Source: Acanthaster planci (taxonomy: Eukaryota > Echinodermata > Asteroidea > Valvatida > Acanthasteridae). Taken from it: a stretch of DNA of 64,000 nt. The stretch lies in NCBI RefSeq assembly GCF_001949145.1, contig NW_019091362.1, forward strand, positions 999,838 through 1,063,837, given 5' to 3'. Shown here piece after piece: positions 30,581-43,990 of this stretch (its first letter is position 1; every line of letters begins with the position of its first letter). The notes under the pieces are model-generated. The model was not told the DNA's origin, ran no database searches, and saw only the letters and a list, made by a program, of their open reading frames with translations. A program made the position numbers and the translations under genes.

Positions 30581-31194
30581 GGTGGGGATAGGTCTGGTAG
30601 GCCCATAACAGCTGGCTTTTGCATTGGGTTTGGCATACCTCAGAAAACACAGTCCAACAGCCTCTGTGCACAAAGTCCCATAGAGGGATCCCAATACAAC
30701 GCTTTTAGTGTCGATCTGCGCACTTCCGACTCTCCACACATAAGCGTATGGTGTCGTGTGGCTCACTATACGAAGGTAGTCCAGTATATGAGCCACATTA
30801 TGGGGCTACCCACTGATACAAATGAAACACCACCAGTGCAAGATTCTACGCTTGGGTGGTTCCACCGTTTATGGAACCGGTTCCTGTTCCGCACAAATGC
30901 CCGGGTCTGACTCATACATGTACCCGGTTCCGGGTAATTCAAAGAAAAACGTATCAAAGATAAGGTCCAAGGTTTTTCTATGTCTGCCATTATTGTGTCC
31001 TTGTAAAATCATTGAATTTGCGAAGTTGGCAATAAAATGTATTGTCTGTGTCTATTTGCATGAGCTTCTTGAAACTTATCTGACTCAAGGAGGAATAAGA
31101 GCTCATGTCGGACTTTAGGAGTTAAAATTTGTGCCGGCTCTCGGTCATCGGACATGACCTGCTGAGGCAGAGCCGTGAAGAACACCGTATACCT

Positions 31195-31282
31195 GTGCAG
31201 TACATGTACTGTACTCGTACGTAATGTACGTTGTACATGTACACCGTACACCCACGTGTATCATGTACATGTACATATCGAT
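31195..31282. repeat. TACATGTA-type simple sequence cluster
   Basis: Overlapping self-complementary runs of GTACATGTAC with variants GTACGT and GTACACC. One of many such clusters in the window; others are near 23500, 34260, 40650, 42030, 44520, 50520, 54850 and 57130. Confidence 0.75.
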
Positions 31283-32229
31283 AGTGCCATTATGCAGCCA
31301 GCGCAGCCACGTAGCCCGGCCCATCGACCACCAATACAAAGCTTGTGGCTTGCCACTCTAGACTTGCCTTGACACGTTATATCTCTTCATATTTCGCTGT
31401 GGTCCAGATCCGCATGCCGCAGCTCCATGTAGAGCTGCAAATCCCCAATCGGAGCATCGTTTTCCTTCTACAAGTAAGAGACTTGTAATAAAGTCTGCGG
31501 CCCACAAGCTGTGTGCGTATTTACCGCTGTTCGATTTCACCAAATAAACACACCCCCACCCTCCATATAAGGCAAGCCAATGAAGCAGTGAATCCCCGGA
31601 TGGAGTTCATGTGGTATCGTCATTGGCTGATTATTTTAGTCCTCTTGATTGACGCGGCACACCTTGTTTACAACTATCCATGTTGGGGCCACCAAAAATA
31701 ACAAGCTCAAGGCGGTGGGATCGGGGGGCTGCCGATCGGCACTTACTTGACAAGGCAATTATGTTTTACGAAAAACTTAGGGGATTCTATTCAACACAAA
31801 AACACAAAACACAGTTCTCTTTTTTTCACCAGTGAAAACATACTGGTAATTTGAAGCCTCGTACAAGTAGTTCTTCGCTTCGTTACTCGGTATATACAAG
31901 CCATGATACAAGTTAAGCTGAATAAGAAAAAACAACCGTCAGACATTCAGGCACACGCAATTATTAACCATGCATGCATTTAAAATCAGAAGTACACTGT
32001 ACATACAGATCCCTCACTCACGGCATGCATGTCTATGATGTCTAACAGATCAACCATGTGTAATGTCTGAAACAGGAGAAAATCAAACGCACCCGTACCG
32101 GTATGTCTTTTGGGATTTTTTGGTAAAAGCATACACATCAAGCAAACTAAACTGAGCTTGGGGTGTAACCAGGCATAAGACAAGACTTGGTTTCCTCGCT
32201 TAAATTCGGTACTGGAACTGAGCCTTTAG

Positions 32230-32480
32230 CGAGGCTTCGGTTTCAGCACCCTACTGCAGGTACCCGGTAGGAATCAGTAACCACTCGGAACCGACTCCTC
32301 TATGGGTGCCTGGCTCTGAAAAATATTGATACCCGGTGCCAGTTCCCGATGTTGGGACCGGGTAGAATCGGGTACCCGTCGGAACTGCCCAAGCTTGCAA
32401 GATTTGACCGAAAATTCTCCTCAATCCAGTTCTAGAAATTCCAAATAAAAAGGAAAAGTTTCTTTTATATACCCTGGGTA
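32230..32480. repeat. GGTACCCGG-rich degenerate repeat
   Basis: Unusually dense in GGTACCCGG, GGAACC and GGGTACC variants on both strands. Similar stretches occur at 30850-30940 and 46040-46090. I see no clear ends, so it may be decayed simple sequence or part of an unrecognised element. Confidence 0.4.
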
Positions 32481-34911
32481 CCGGTAACATGTTTCCTGTA
32501 AATTTGAGCAATCATACTACCGGTACAGTACATGTAGCTATTTGTATTGAAGTTTTTAGCTGATAATGAGATCGATGTCTGATCGATGCTAGATTGTGGT
32601 TTGATCCCTGACCTGTTAACATGTTTAAACTCTGTGTAGCTAGCAAATTGTCATGTATAAGTCATGGCCATTGTAAATTGTCACTGCTGCCATGTGTCAC
32701 TTAATACTAGATAGTCACTATTACACGATAGCAAAAAGTGGTTTGCTTGTACACATGTACATGTTCTAGGGCTTACAGCATTCAATGATTCTTCATCAGT
32801 GAGTGCTCCAGCCTAAGTTTTGTCACTGCAAGGGTCTTACATCAGTCAATGCAGTGCTGATCCTTCCGACATGTCCAAAGTTGGGCAAAGAAATGTTGGT
32901 CATGTTTGGAGTGAACTTTATTTTCTTGTGCTAAAAGAAAGCCTAGTTACAAGGTCTGTCTTGAAGTAAACGTGACTGGCTAGTGGGCCTAGTGATAAAA
33001 AGTAACCTGTATACCTGTAGTAATGGTTTAAATGCCAGACAATGCCAGAAGGTTATTCCATTCTCAAACACTATTTATTATGTTGTGCATGTTCAACTCA
33101 AAAATATTAGATTTAATGTTTCTGGAAAGCTCCAGTGGTTTTAAAAATCATGTGTAATGGGAATTGTGTATTTAGGGACACCTCCTGATCGCCGTTTTGT
33201 TATCCTTGAAACAGGTTCCTCGGTTTAAGTGTTCAACCTCAGGCAATGTTCTTGTACCGTAATTATGGTGACAGGGTTTTTGTGTAAATTCATAACAGTA
33301 AATTTAGAAAAATGTGACTTTCTTTCTTACCTGTTTTTCTGGTAACCGGCCACATAAAACAACACCCATGCTGTATACCTACACATCCCAATTCCAGAGT
33401 ATGCCCCTTAACCCAATGGTTATTTCATTTCCAGCTCTACTTAAGCTTCCAAAGAAGCAGGTAGCCATTGGGGCACACTGCCTGACACCACAGGGACTGC
33501 AATTACACAATCACCCATGTGATCAACATGTCTTTCATTTTACTGTAGTAGTTCCTATTGCTATACCAAAGTACTGTTCCACCAGATTCTTGGGTCTTGG
33601 GCCTTTCAGCGTGTAGAGGTAAAAGGTTCGTAGAAAATCACTCATGTGCCCTTTTTTGCTTGGACGTGTGAGCAGAATCAACTTTTTTCTCACATCTGCA
33701 AGTACAAGTAGTGTAAGTTGCTTCCAATGTTTATCAACACGAATTTTACCTATGGTTTAATATTTTGCATTATTGCAATTACAAGTTTGGGCACTATGGC
33801 ACAGTTTGAATGTAATGGCCAATATATTTGAGTGTAACGGGAGAAACCCAGTGTCATAGCACAGAGCACGAGTGTGACTGCCTGAGATGCTGAAATGCCC
33901 TGGTGAGAACACAGATTGGGATGTGATGACTGACGACTGGACAGTCAAGGATATTCATACATGTAGCTCTCTGTTCCCAGGCATCAGCAGCAGATAGCAG
34001 GATTACGGTACATCAGGTCCTGACTTCATGTAGGGGTTTGTTTCAGCACTGTATCATCACTGAGTCCAGAGATTAGATAGGGTAGTTGTGGGTACAACAG
34101 CAATTCCCTTTTTCTCAAGCCAACTGTCTTCACCCTAAAATAGTTACAAGAGTTTTTACCATTTTACAGCCATAAGAATTTGGCTCTCCAAATGTTGAGG
34201 GGGGAGGGATATTCTGTCCCCCCTCCCCATGCATAAAGAGGTACAGGGGTACATACATGTACATGTACAAATTATGCTCCAGAGGCAGTATTATAAGCTG
34301 TTATTTGTCGTCATTAAATTTCAAACAAAGGATTCTGTAGTTTATGAATGTTCAGTCTGGACTTTCTAGGTTAGTTTTGGCAACCAGAGACGCAAGTTTG
34401 TTTGTTTTTTTTTTCGTTTGGCTGCCAGTCGATCATTAAATGAAACTCTGCTAGGGCTGGGCTGAACACATCTTCATATCATCCCCACGAATTTGAGATC
34501 AAAGAACAACCAGCATGTCCTTGTCCATGTGACCCCCGTCATTAGAGTCAGCTTACATGTACATCTACTGGAGCAAGTTGGTAGTGCATTCTGACATGCG
34601 TGGGCGGGTTGCCTTCACCTATGTCAAGGGGAAGTGTTCTGATTTTTAGATATATTAGGACCGTGTTATGGGGTTTTTGGTTGTTAACACAACTTTTTTT
34701 GTCTCTTCAGCATTAGTGCAGTGAGAAGTATACCGAGAATGTCCCCAGAATTACTGAACAGATATCTGCATACTCGAGAAGTGAACCACATCAATACCAG
34801 TACCACTAATGTGCAGAGCGTGAAATTAGACAAAAAAAGTGCTCAGACAAAATGTTATAACACAATCAATTTTGATCTTCCATTACCAGCTTTTGATCTG
34901 CAATATTATAA

Positions 34912-35218
34912 CCCTAACAGTCCCAAATGCTACAAAGTACTACATGTAGTAGTAAATGTAGCACTCGGCCCTGTCGCTTGTAAGAGAACGTGACATTATT
35001 ATTCTCTGAAGCCATAAAATACAATAGAGAAGACAATGTAGCATACAGTGCTGTGGCACTATGAATGCATAGTTTCATTGTTCTCTGTACGAGTAACAAC
35101 GGAATAAACCTAGCCAGAAATAGTAATTTGTAGCGCAAGGTCCTTCAGGCTCAGAGTGTTACATAGTATTTTGTAGCACTGAGTATTCTAAGCCAAACAA
35201 CGCCCTGTACTGTCAGGG
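34912..35218. mobile_element. Possible piggyBac-like MITE (307 bp)
   Basis: The left end CCCTAACAGT and right end ACTGTCAGGG are imperfect inverted repeats. They are flanked by ATAA (left) and TTAA (right), close to the TTAA duplication of piggyBac elements. TGCTACAAAGTACT inside the left end has a partner (AGTATTTTGTAGCAC) inside the right end. No coding capacity. Confidence 0.45.
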
Positions 35219-37735
35219 TTAAAAAGGTAGAGTTGTAACGTGCAGTGTAAAATTTGTGCACTCTGCACAGAATGCACTTTTAACACTCAACAACATTATG
35301 ATTATTCAAGAATACTTGCATACATGTAAGTTTATACTTTGGTAAATGTATCTAGGTCAAGCTACGTACACGTGTTTGGCAGGAGTAAGACCCGTTGGTA
35401 AACGAGGGTATACTCCCATCGCACAAACAGAAATATAATGCGCACGCACCACACTCAGGTTGACATGGTTAAACTGGAGGAACTGCGGGAACGCAGCCAA
35501 CCACTACTGGTCCATATTGCCTGGTACCCAGGTTATGTGTCATGCATGGGGTACCACGGAAAATTTAACATGGGTTGACAGCAAAACCTTGATTTTTTTT
35601 TTGTTTTTTGTTTTACGATGCGGATGCGCAAGAATTACGGGGTGATTTTTATGTTGACATATGTGTTCCTACACGCATGGCGCTGAGTGACACGGGCCGG
35701 TGATGAGCGATTAGCCCTGATGAATGCCTTGGGCGTTATTAACGTAATTCTAACACAAAACTAATAATATATCGGACGCCATAATGCCACATATTGTGTT
35801 GATATTTTAAGAGCTGTTATTGATACCGGTATGTTGGTTGGACAATTTGCGTGAGCATCTTTGATTCTGTTTGGACAAACACAATAAGTGCTTGGAAAAT
35901 GTCAAATGTCCAACTGTATTTTCATGCTCTGAGTGTGCCATGCATTTTGTTTACGATAAGTCTTGAAAAGCACATTTTATTTCAGTTAGCCTCATATTTA
36001 AATCATTTTGTTTGTGATGTATATTTAAAGTCGTTTTTAATACAAATACAATTTTGAGTAAGACTGTGGTGTCATTCTAGGGAGAAAACCTCAATATTTC
36101 TGCATTTGTGCCCAAATGTTGCTGGCAATTTTATATTTTGCTATTCTAAATTTCCTTTTCTTTTGTTACATATTATTACTGTATGTAAAAGTAAATGCAG
36201 TAAGCCAACAAGCAACCCCTTCTCCAAAATATTTCTCAATGAGCAAATTTCAGGTTTCTTATTTTGAACAAAAAACCTTATAAACTGAACAGTGTCTTCC
36301 CTGAATGACAGCACAGCAACAGCGCCCTCACTTGACCAGAAAGGTGTGGACAGAAGAACATGAAGAACATTTTTCAATACTGGTACATGTACAACGTTGC
36401 TCCCAAAGGCTGTCAAATACCGGTACATGAACTTTTCATACATATACACTGAGAAAGAGTATAAATTTGCACAAAAAAGTGCGTCTAAAAAAAAAAATCA
36501 CTGCATAGACCTTGCGCTAGAATTTCACTGCAGCCACCTCAGCCTTAGCAGTTGTGCCGAACAATTGGCCATGGTGCCCTGAAATTTCCACTTTGTCCGC
36601 AACTAAAGCTGGCCATGTGCCCCATTCTTCCTGGTAGTGGTGCCCTTAAAAAAATACCCTATATTTCCTGTAAGTTTCCTACTTCATATTCACATGAACG
36701 TACATGAATTTCATGTTGCAGTCTAACAGTACGCGATGTCTTAACGCCACATGGGTGCACGGCCAGGGCAGCCGAGCTGGCAGACCTGGCGCATCACAGT
36801 GCTGTATCGCGCAATGAGGCTTGCCTGCACTGCATTTGGTTTTGATTTACAATACCTAAATGTACATGTATTTTGTTCTGCAGTCCAACATTCAGCGGTC
36901 GATTATTCGCCTCAGGCACGTCCAGGTATGGTGTATGGCCAACCAGCCTAGCCTGGCATAATGTGCAGCTACCAGGCAGGTACATGTGTAAATGGGCATA
37001 GGCTATGTCCCAAACGGGCCCCCGCAGCTATGGCTACCAGTAGGTCTTTTGTCCCCCTACCGATAGTTTCGGATCACGTACATGTATGCACACACGCAGC
37101 AGTCTCAACTACACGTGTGTAACTGATTATTCTGTGACGTAATGGGTTTGGGTCAACTTTATGGTGCGGGGGAGGGATTGGTTGGTAAGCTCACGTTGTG
37201 CAGTCGAAGAAGATGTGTCAAAATCGAAACAAAACAAGTTCTTTTAATGAATTGATTTTCTCTAAATTATGAAATCCTTTGTCAGAAAATGTGCCAGTTC
37301 CTTCTTGTAATACGTTCTGTCATGGGCTGTAAAATTTTCAATGTGATAGCTCAAGCACAAAAAAACCCCACTATTTTTCATTTTTCCAGTTTCGTAACTC
37401 GTTTTGCAGACTATTTTACGCAATGGCCTCAGTGCCTTTCCATCGTAGACATTTTGGCCTTGTTGCCCCAGCTACATGGTGCCCCTATAACATGTCCCAT
37501 TTCTTGAGGCCAAGATGGTAGTGCCCCCAAAAGTCGAAATTGGAGCCCTGTTGACCCTTAGAAACTTAAAAGAAAGTGCTTGGTTTCACACTCATGTACA
37601 TGGGCCGACATGATTCATTATTCAGTCTGTCCAGGGACTCGGGGATTATCGGTATGTTTAGGCTCAACAATTCTCCCTAGTCAATCAGAATCAAGGTACA
37701 TGTACTTATCACTATTATTTACTTTACTTAAAGAT

Positions 37736-37866
37736 AATCTAAATCGATCACCACCACTATTTAAAAGTTATATAATGTTGGTGCAGAAAACAGCACATTC
37801 AATCTAAATCGATCACCACCCACTATTTAAAAGTTATATAATGTTGGGGCAGAAAACAGCACATTC
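37736..37866 (+). repeat. Tandem duplication, two 65-66 bp units
   Basis: Units 37736-37800 and 37801-37866 both read AATCTAAATCGATCACCACC...ACAGCACATTC. They differ by one inserted C and one T to G change, so the duplication is recent compared with the surrounding repeats. Confidence 0.95.
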
Positions 37867-39384
37867 ATTGTGTGCATTTCGATATATGTCAGTACTGGTA
37901 TACATGTACGTTTATGTGTACATTTACTAGTACATGGCAGCTCTATTTTACGTGGAATATTGCTGCTGGTAGATTGTGACATTTAGACCCAATGAAAATG
38001 TTCACATACACATACATGTACATATATGTACATGAATGTGCCTACCGTAAGTAATGAATTTTTCGTCTGTGATTGCTGATTGGTGTGCGAAATTGAGCTA
38101 AACCATGGAGAGACATTGGCACATACATGTACCTGTACATATATATTATGGAATTCATTCATCATCAGTAGGCTTGAATGATGCCATTAAAGCAGTGGAT
38201 TAACAGTCTACATGTGCATGAACTGGTGCATGCTGAAAGCAGACTCATTTCATTGTATTAAATGTTATATACTGTACACTGTTAATGTACAGTGTACATG
38301 GACTGGTACGTACGTCTCAGTTTTGTGCCAGTCCAAAAGAAAATTTGAGCTTTCTGTGCATGAACTGCCGGTATGGTGACTATAGAAGCCTACTCTGTCT
38401 ATGGGGCGGTGTGGACATCCGGGACTCTTGCCAAATGGCGGGGAGTCTTCGATGAAAACAGCCACCACGGCGGTGTGCGCGTGCACTAGCCAGCCAGAGG
38501 ATCGGATTACACAAGCATTTCTTTGATCTGTATGTCTGTGTACGTTCAATGCAGCTCTCATTGGTCGCTACCCCGCCATTTTGTGAAACCCCTGGATGTC
38601 TGCGCTTCCCCATGAGTTGTGCACTTTCCATTCTAAAACTTAATGAGTTACAATAAGTGTTTTGCATGTACCTGTAGTTGGTTGAAATATTTACCACTAT
38701 GGATGCCCAACATTCCTGAGAGAATCTCGACATCCATCATTTTTCTTCTGTCACACAGTAACTTTTCACAGGCTCTTCCCTTTGAGTGGATTTGTGTAAA
38801 ACAGACCACATGCTTTTTCTTGTTTCTGCTTTGTAATAATGATACTGCAAAGCTACATATTGGTACTAAAACAATTTTTAATGTGAAATTAATGAAGAGA
38901 AAAGAAAGAAAACAACTCTTTAATGATAAAAATTCCCTTTGAGTAGATTGGAACAACTGAGAATTAATACTGTGAAATTGCCTTAAATCTTTGCATTGTT
39001 GGCTTGTCGATACCCATTGGATGAATGTGCCGATTTTTCTTAGGAGTGATTGGCATCTGTGCAGTGTTCATGTACATCTGTGCATGTTACCGTAGATTTG
39101 CAAACAAAATCCTACTGGTACCTGGTATGTTTAGCGAAAGAAAACTTTCGTTTTCCTTTTTCGGTATGTTGGTAGAGCTTCACCAGTTGAGAGCAGTGGA
39201 AATATTGGGATGACAACAGTGTGAACATCAAATGCATTTGTAAAGAAGTGAATTGAAAAACTTCTTGGACAGTTCTTCCCCTGGCCTCAAAATGCATGTG
39301 TTAATGCAATCAGGATAATGTGACATTACGGAATGGCAAAGGTCATGAAACAGATACTCACGATCTGCTTTGACTGCACATGGT

Positions 39385-39465
39385 AATGTACATGTACAGT
39401 ACATGTACTCGTACATTGTACCGGTACAGTGTTCATGTACGGTACATGGACATGTACATGTATGT
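39385..39465. repeat. GTACATGTAC / CCGGTAC cluster
   Basis: About 80 bp almost entirely of overlapping palindromes TACATGTA, TGTACA, TACCGGTA and GTACGGTACATGGACATGTA. It could form several alternative hairpins. Confidence 0.8.
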
Positions 39466-40689
39466 CATGCATATTATTGCTGCAATCAGGACTGCACCTG
39501 GTAAATCATTTGTGGAACCCAATAAGAGAATGTTTATGATGTTTCTGTAATTGAATTCCTCAAACAGACTCCTCTGTAGGCTCATCTCCTGGGATTTTTT
39601 CCTAAGATAACCCGTATTGCAATATACCTGTAGCTGATTTACCTGCTTCTGTAATTCAGTTTATAATGGTAAAACTGAAATTACCGGCAACTAGAACAAA
39701 CACTGAACACATAAGAGTTTTGTTCTAATAGTTTAAGATTATTTTAAAGAAAATGTATGCATTTATTTTTCAATCTTATGTAAGCCTATACCCGTACAAA
39801 AGTATGGACTTGTGCTTAAGCAGTGCATGTACAAGTTAAAGTACAGTTGTTTTTGAATATTATCCAGCAAAGTCAGATAATTATTTTGGTATCATTTCAA
39901 AAAAGGTTGAGGGATGTATAACAATATTTAGTCTCCGTTTCTGTAAATTAGTTCTGGACTGTTAGTCCACCACTCTTCAAGTTACTTTACACTGTCAGTA
40001 TGTTGGAAATGTTGAGGCAAGTCATGAGTCAGATTTGAAAGGAGTTGGGGGTTAGAGTCTGAGGGACAAGGACACACACTGACTTATCCTGTGCAATCCC
40101 TCATGGAATACCGGTACAAAACTTGCAGGATAATTTGCTTCTCAAATTGTGTTGTTTCTAACAATCCATCTGGATTTCCTTCTTCAAGATCTCAAAATTC
40201 ATGCTGCTCCCTGCAGAGTTATCAGGGTTTAGTTGGGAATAATTGTACAGGTAATTTTGGAACTGTGGTCAGGTATTCATGGAACACAGGTGACAGCTGT
40301 ACACAGAGTAAAGGTCGAAGCAAGTTGTTTGTCACACCGCTCTCTTCATCCGATGGACGCATTCATACAGAAGCATTGTCTGATACAGTACGAATACGAA
40401 ACCCAAGTTCTTTTGACAAATGAACAGAAGGGTAAATCATGGCTTCCTGTATTCAAGAGTTACAAGAAAGGATATGAATGCAATTCACTTTTCGGAAGTA
40501 CGTAGGCAGCACAGTGATTGCCCTCAACGTATTGGCTACTTGAACGACAGGAAAAAAAATCATGCCAGAATACCGGTACCTTCTATTTCTTCAGAAAGAA
40601 CTGCTTTCTTTTTGTCTCCTCCACTTTAGGAACAGTTATCATCTACATGTGCATGTACGTACATGTACATGTATAATTTATGAAAAGGA

Positions 40690-40990
40690 TTAAATTTTGG
40701 AGGATTGAGGGTGAATGGCAAAGGTGCATGGCTGATTGCAAAGGATGCCATGAGTGAACATCCTGGGTTAGGCCTTGTGTTGTGCTTGCTCAGTCATGCA
40801 TGAATTCAGCCCAGTATTTCTTGAGAACAACCGCACTGCTCAAAAATGTCATCCAGACTGCCTTGACACAATCAGAGGAATTGCTGAAGGATTTTGGAGG
40901 ATTGAGGCTGAATGTGATTAGTCATGTCAAAAATGGGAGGATTTTGGAGGATTGAGGATGATTTCGAGTAGAAAGGCCTTGGGGATTACA
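40690..40990 (+). repeat. Dispersed family B, near-complete copy
   Basis: Begins TTTTGGAGGATTGAGGGTGA ATGGC and ends GATTGAGGATG...AAAGGCCTTGGGGATTA. The core GGATTTTGGAGGATTGAGG appears three times inside. The other copies are 58600-58975 (inverted) and the fragment at 30405-30500. Confidence 0.75.
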
Positions 40991-42669
40991 GTATATTAAT
41001 GTAATTCATAAAAGATTCTACCTGAGTTACATGTACATGTAGTTGGGATTCTTAATTCCAGTCACAGACTTCCTCTAAGACAGTGGTTTAGGTACAGTGT
41101 TGTTGTACATCCAGTTGATTCCTTCCTGTTTCCTACGGAAATTCCGGTGATTCTGTTGTGTGAAGGATTTATTAGCCAACAAAATGGGGCAATATCAGTG
41201 CAGAATGTTGCGAGTTTACTGTTAACAAGGCCTTGGATTGTCCGGTGAATTTTTTTTGTTCAAAATTCTAAAGTTTTTTTACTTGGAAAATTGTAAACTG
41301 GTTATACTATGAATAACACTAGCATTTTTTGTGGGTCAGATCTCATCCATCACACAGCAAACTTTTCAGCAAACTTGCACTCCTCTCTGACAGAAAGTTG
41401 TACGAACAATTTGCCCTAGATAACAGCACCCCAGCTTACAAATATCTATAGAAAAGTAAACAGCTTTCTTCTCAATAGACTGTATTTGTTTGTCAGCCAC
41501 TCAGCCATCTTGAATTGAAAGTGAGGTGAGCCTTTTATTTTGCAAGCCTGTGAGTAAAAATAAATTCATGTCAGTTTATGTTGACTCTAATGTAAAATTT
41601 GTGATGAATTCCATCTACATCATGTTGTAAGCCACAGGTATTAAAAAAAGAAAGAAAGTGAGACATGGGCCCCAATTGCTGGTAGTCTGGTACCACCCCA
41701 TTGAACAAATTTTATCGAATATGATTGGTTGAGGGAACGAGATTGGAAACAGCTTCTCTGTGAAGAAGGTCTTATTATAGCAAAGAAAAAAAGCCTGTGC
41801 AACTTTTGAGATTTTTATTTACAGCTTTTTAAAAATTATGTACCGGTACCTGTAAGGCTGTATGTACCCGTAGTTCATCTACATGTAATTGTGAGTGAGA
41901 AAAAACTCATGAATTGAATGAATGGTTTACTAAATAACATGGTTTCTGAATTCAGTGTTTTACTGGGCTAATGTCAAGAAGAAATTTACAAGCTGGTGGA
42001 TGAAGACAGCTACTGTAACTGCTAATACATGTACGTACATATACATGTACATGTAAGATTCTCTAGTGGGAAAAGGACTTACACATGTACATGCAATTGC
42101 ATAAAGTGCATTCCACTACGCAGGACACAGGTGCATGGCTTGGGGATCCTCTCGGGATTGTGATCATTAAAGGCCGGGAGATCCCATAGACAGTGTGGCT
42201 CCCTAGCCAAACAGATGGTGTGGGCCATGTGGCCGGGTCACTTGCTCTTGAAGAAGGTTACTCCAGGTTGTTCAGATGTATCCTCTGGTGTTGAAGTTGA
42301 GACTTGAAAGTTCTGTCGTCTGGATGGTATTTTTTGTTCCATCCCTACCAGAAGAGTCCATGGTTTCATGTGTACAGGTACCGTGTGTACGTACACGTAG
42401 GCCCACATGTCAGTACACATTTTGTGCAGGAATACTAGTACCGGTACTTTGGTCTTTAGTTTAGCTCAAGATGGAACCTAAATATGTGTAGGCAGGAGGC
42501 CAACATACATGTAACTTTGTTTCTTCACTGTTTCTTATCTTTAGTATGAACAGCGTGCCATGATTTGCATACTGATTTGGTAATGAATTAGAATGCATAC
42601 TGGTACATGTATCCATGCAAGACATCTGGAACTTGAGCTGCACACTGAGCGAAGTTTTGTTTATGCAGT

Positions 42670-42771
42670 ACATTGTGATTGAAACTTAACACCAAAATAG
42701 GAAAATCCTTTCCCGTTTTTTCTCTTCCCAGGGAACTCCTTTTCATTTCACAAATTGTGAAAAAGTGTGCC
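42670..42771 (+). repeat. Family C, 102-bp copy 1
   Basis: Matches 47281-47382 over 102 bp with about nine substitutions and no gap. The shared core is TCTCTTCCCAGGGAA, then TTCATTTCACAAATTGTGAA. The latter contains the palindrome TTTCACAAATTGTGAAA. Confidence 0.9.
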
Positions 42772-43804
42772 AAAAGTGGGGAAAAGTTGTGGGGGGGGGG
42801 AAAGTTGTGGTCCAAATGCGAATGCAAATTCCTTTTGCATTTTTTCCCATTCCCTTTGCCAGCATTATTTTTCAAATGCAATGTACTGTACATTGTATAC
42901 CTTCATGTTATACATGTAGAGTAAAGTCAGGTGACAGCTGTTGTCCAGACAGCAACCCTGATCAGCTTGTCACTATATGTGACTCACCTTCCCAAAACCA
43001 GGCTGAAGTCAGTCTTTGTGATTTTGGGCAAATTCCTCTCCTTCAGCTCTTTTTTTTAACAATTTAAGGTGATCCATGTTAAATCCAAATTCTGTCTGCA
43101 GTAAGCTTCTTATGGGTAGTAATAGCTGTAAAACTCCCCTGAAAATCTGAACAGTGGAAGTTCTGCTATTTGAGGGTGATGATGTTACCGACTTAAACCT
43201 GGTTTTGGGATGGTGGGTCACATATGGCTCCAATAGGAGACTTGTGTGCGCTGCACATAGATTTCAATGTACTTGTACACACATACGTACATTGATTACT
43301 GTTTACATGGAACCGGAAGTTAACATGCAACTTCAGTGATCGTCCAATGGGAGCCTGCAAATCGTGGTGCATCCACGTGTACCTATTGCAGCTCTGATTG
43401 TTACTTTATAAAAACCTTTTTGTGTAAGCACAGTAAAATCGTGAAAAATTAAAATATGAAAAATTGAAACTCCATTTATCTTGAAGACAATGATACATCG
43501 GCACCTCTTTGCCGCTTAAAGACTAGGCTTAATAAATATATCTATGGATGTCCATAACTTGAAATGTCCAGTGCCACTGGTACAGTTGCTAACCTCAAAA
43601 TTTTTGTGAGGCAATTCCCAAAGAAACTGCTGCTGAAATGCTTGAAAAAAGTGTATAAGGAATGTGAGACTTTAATTATGAGTCATTACTGCCAGGGGCA
43701 CTTGGTCTTTTGCCACTGCGTGCATGCTGTCAATGTGATCGAGTAGTGATGTATACATGTACATGTACCACCCTATAACCACAACAAATCCTGGCTTCCA
43801 GGTA

Positions 43805-43990
43805 AGCCCGATTGCCACCACAGGCCCAGTTGTAGCTTGTACGCCGGCAGTCCAATCGTTGATGTTTGCAGTGGCCATGTGACTGCAAAAGGAAAAGTCA
43901 TGTGATCAAACATAGCAAAACCCAAGTGAAAATCCCATGCACAGAGCATTGCACTCTAGTATAGGCAGGATAGACCAATCGACACAAAAG
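43805..43990 (+). repeat. Family D copy 1
   Basis: Aligns in the same orientation with 45721-45919. Landmarks are GATTGCCACCACAGG...CAGTTGTAGC, GGCCATGTGACTG, GTCATGTGATCAAACATAGC and CCCAAGTGAAA...ATAGACCAA. Diverged, roughly 75% by eye. Confidence 0.75.

Noticed and set aside
31600-31701. Signal-peptide-like MEFMWYRHWLIILVLLIDAA frame
   Set aside because: Stops after 13 further residues with no donor in the right place; one hydrophobic run is expected by chance in 64 kb.
34709-34993. Coding exon after a good acceptor (tgtctcttcag) with a 90-codon open frame
   Set aside because: No donor that keeps the frame, no family resemblance, and its 3' part overlaps the piggyBac-like repeat candidate.
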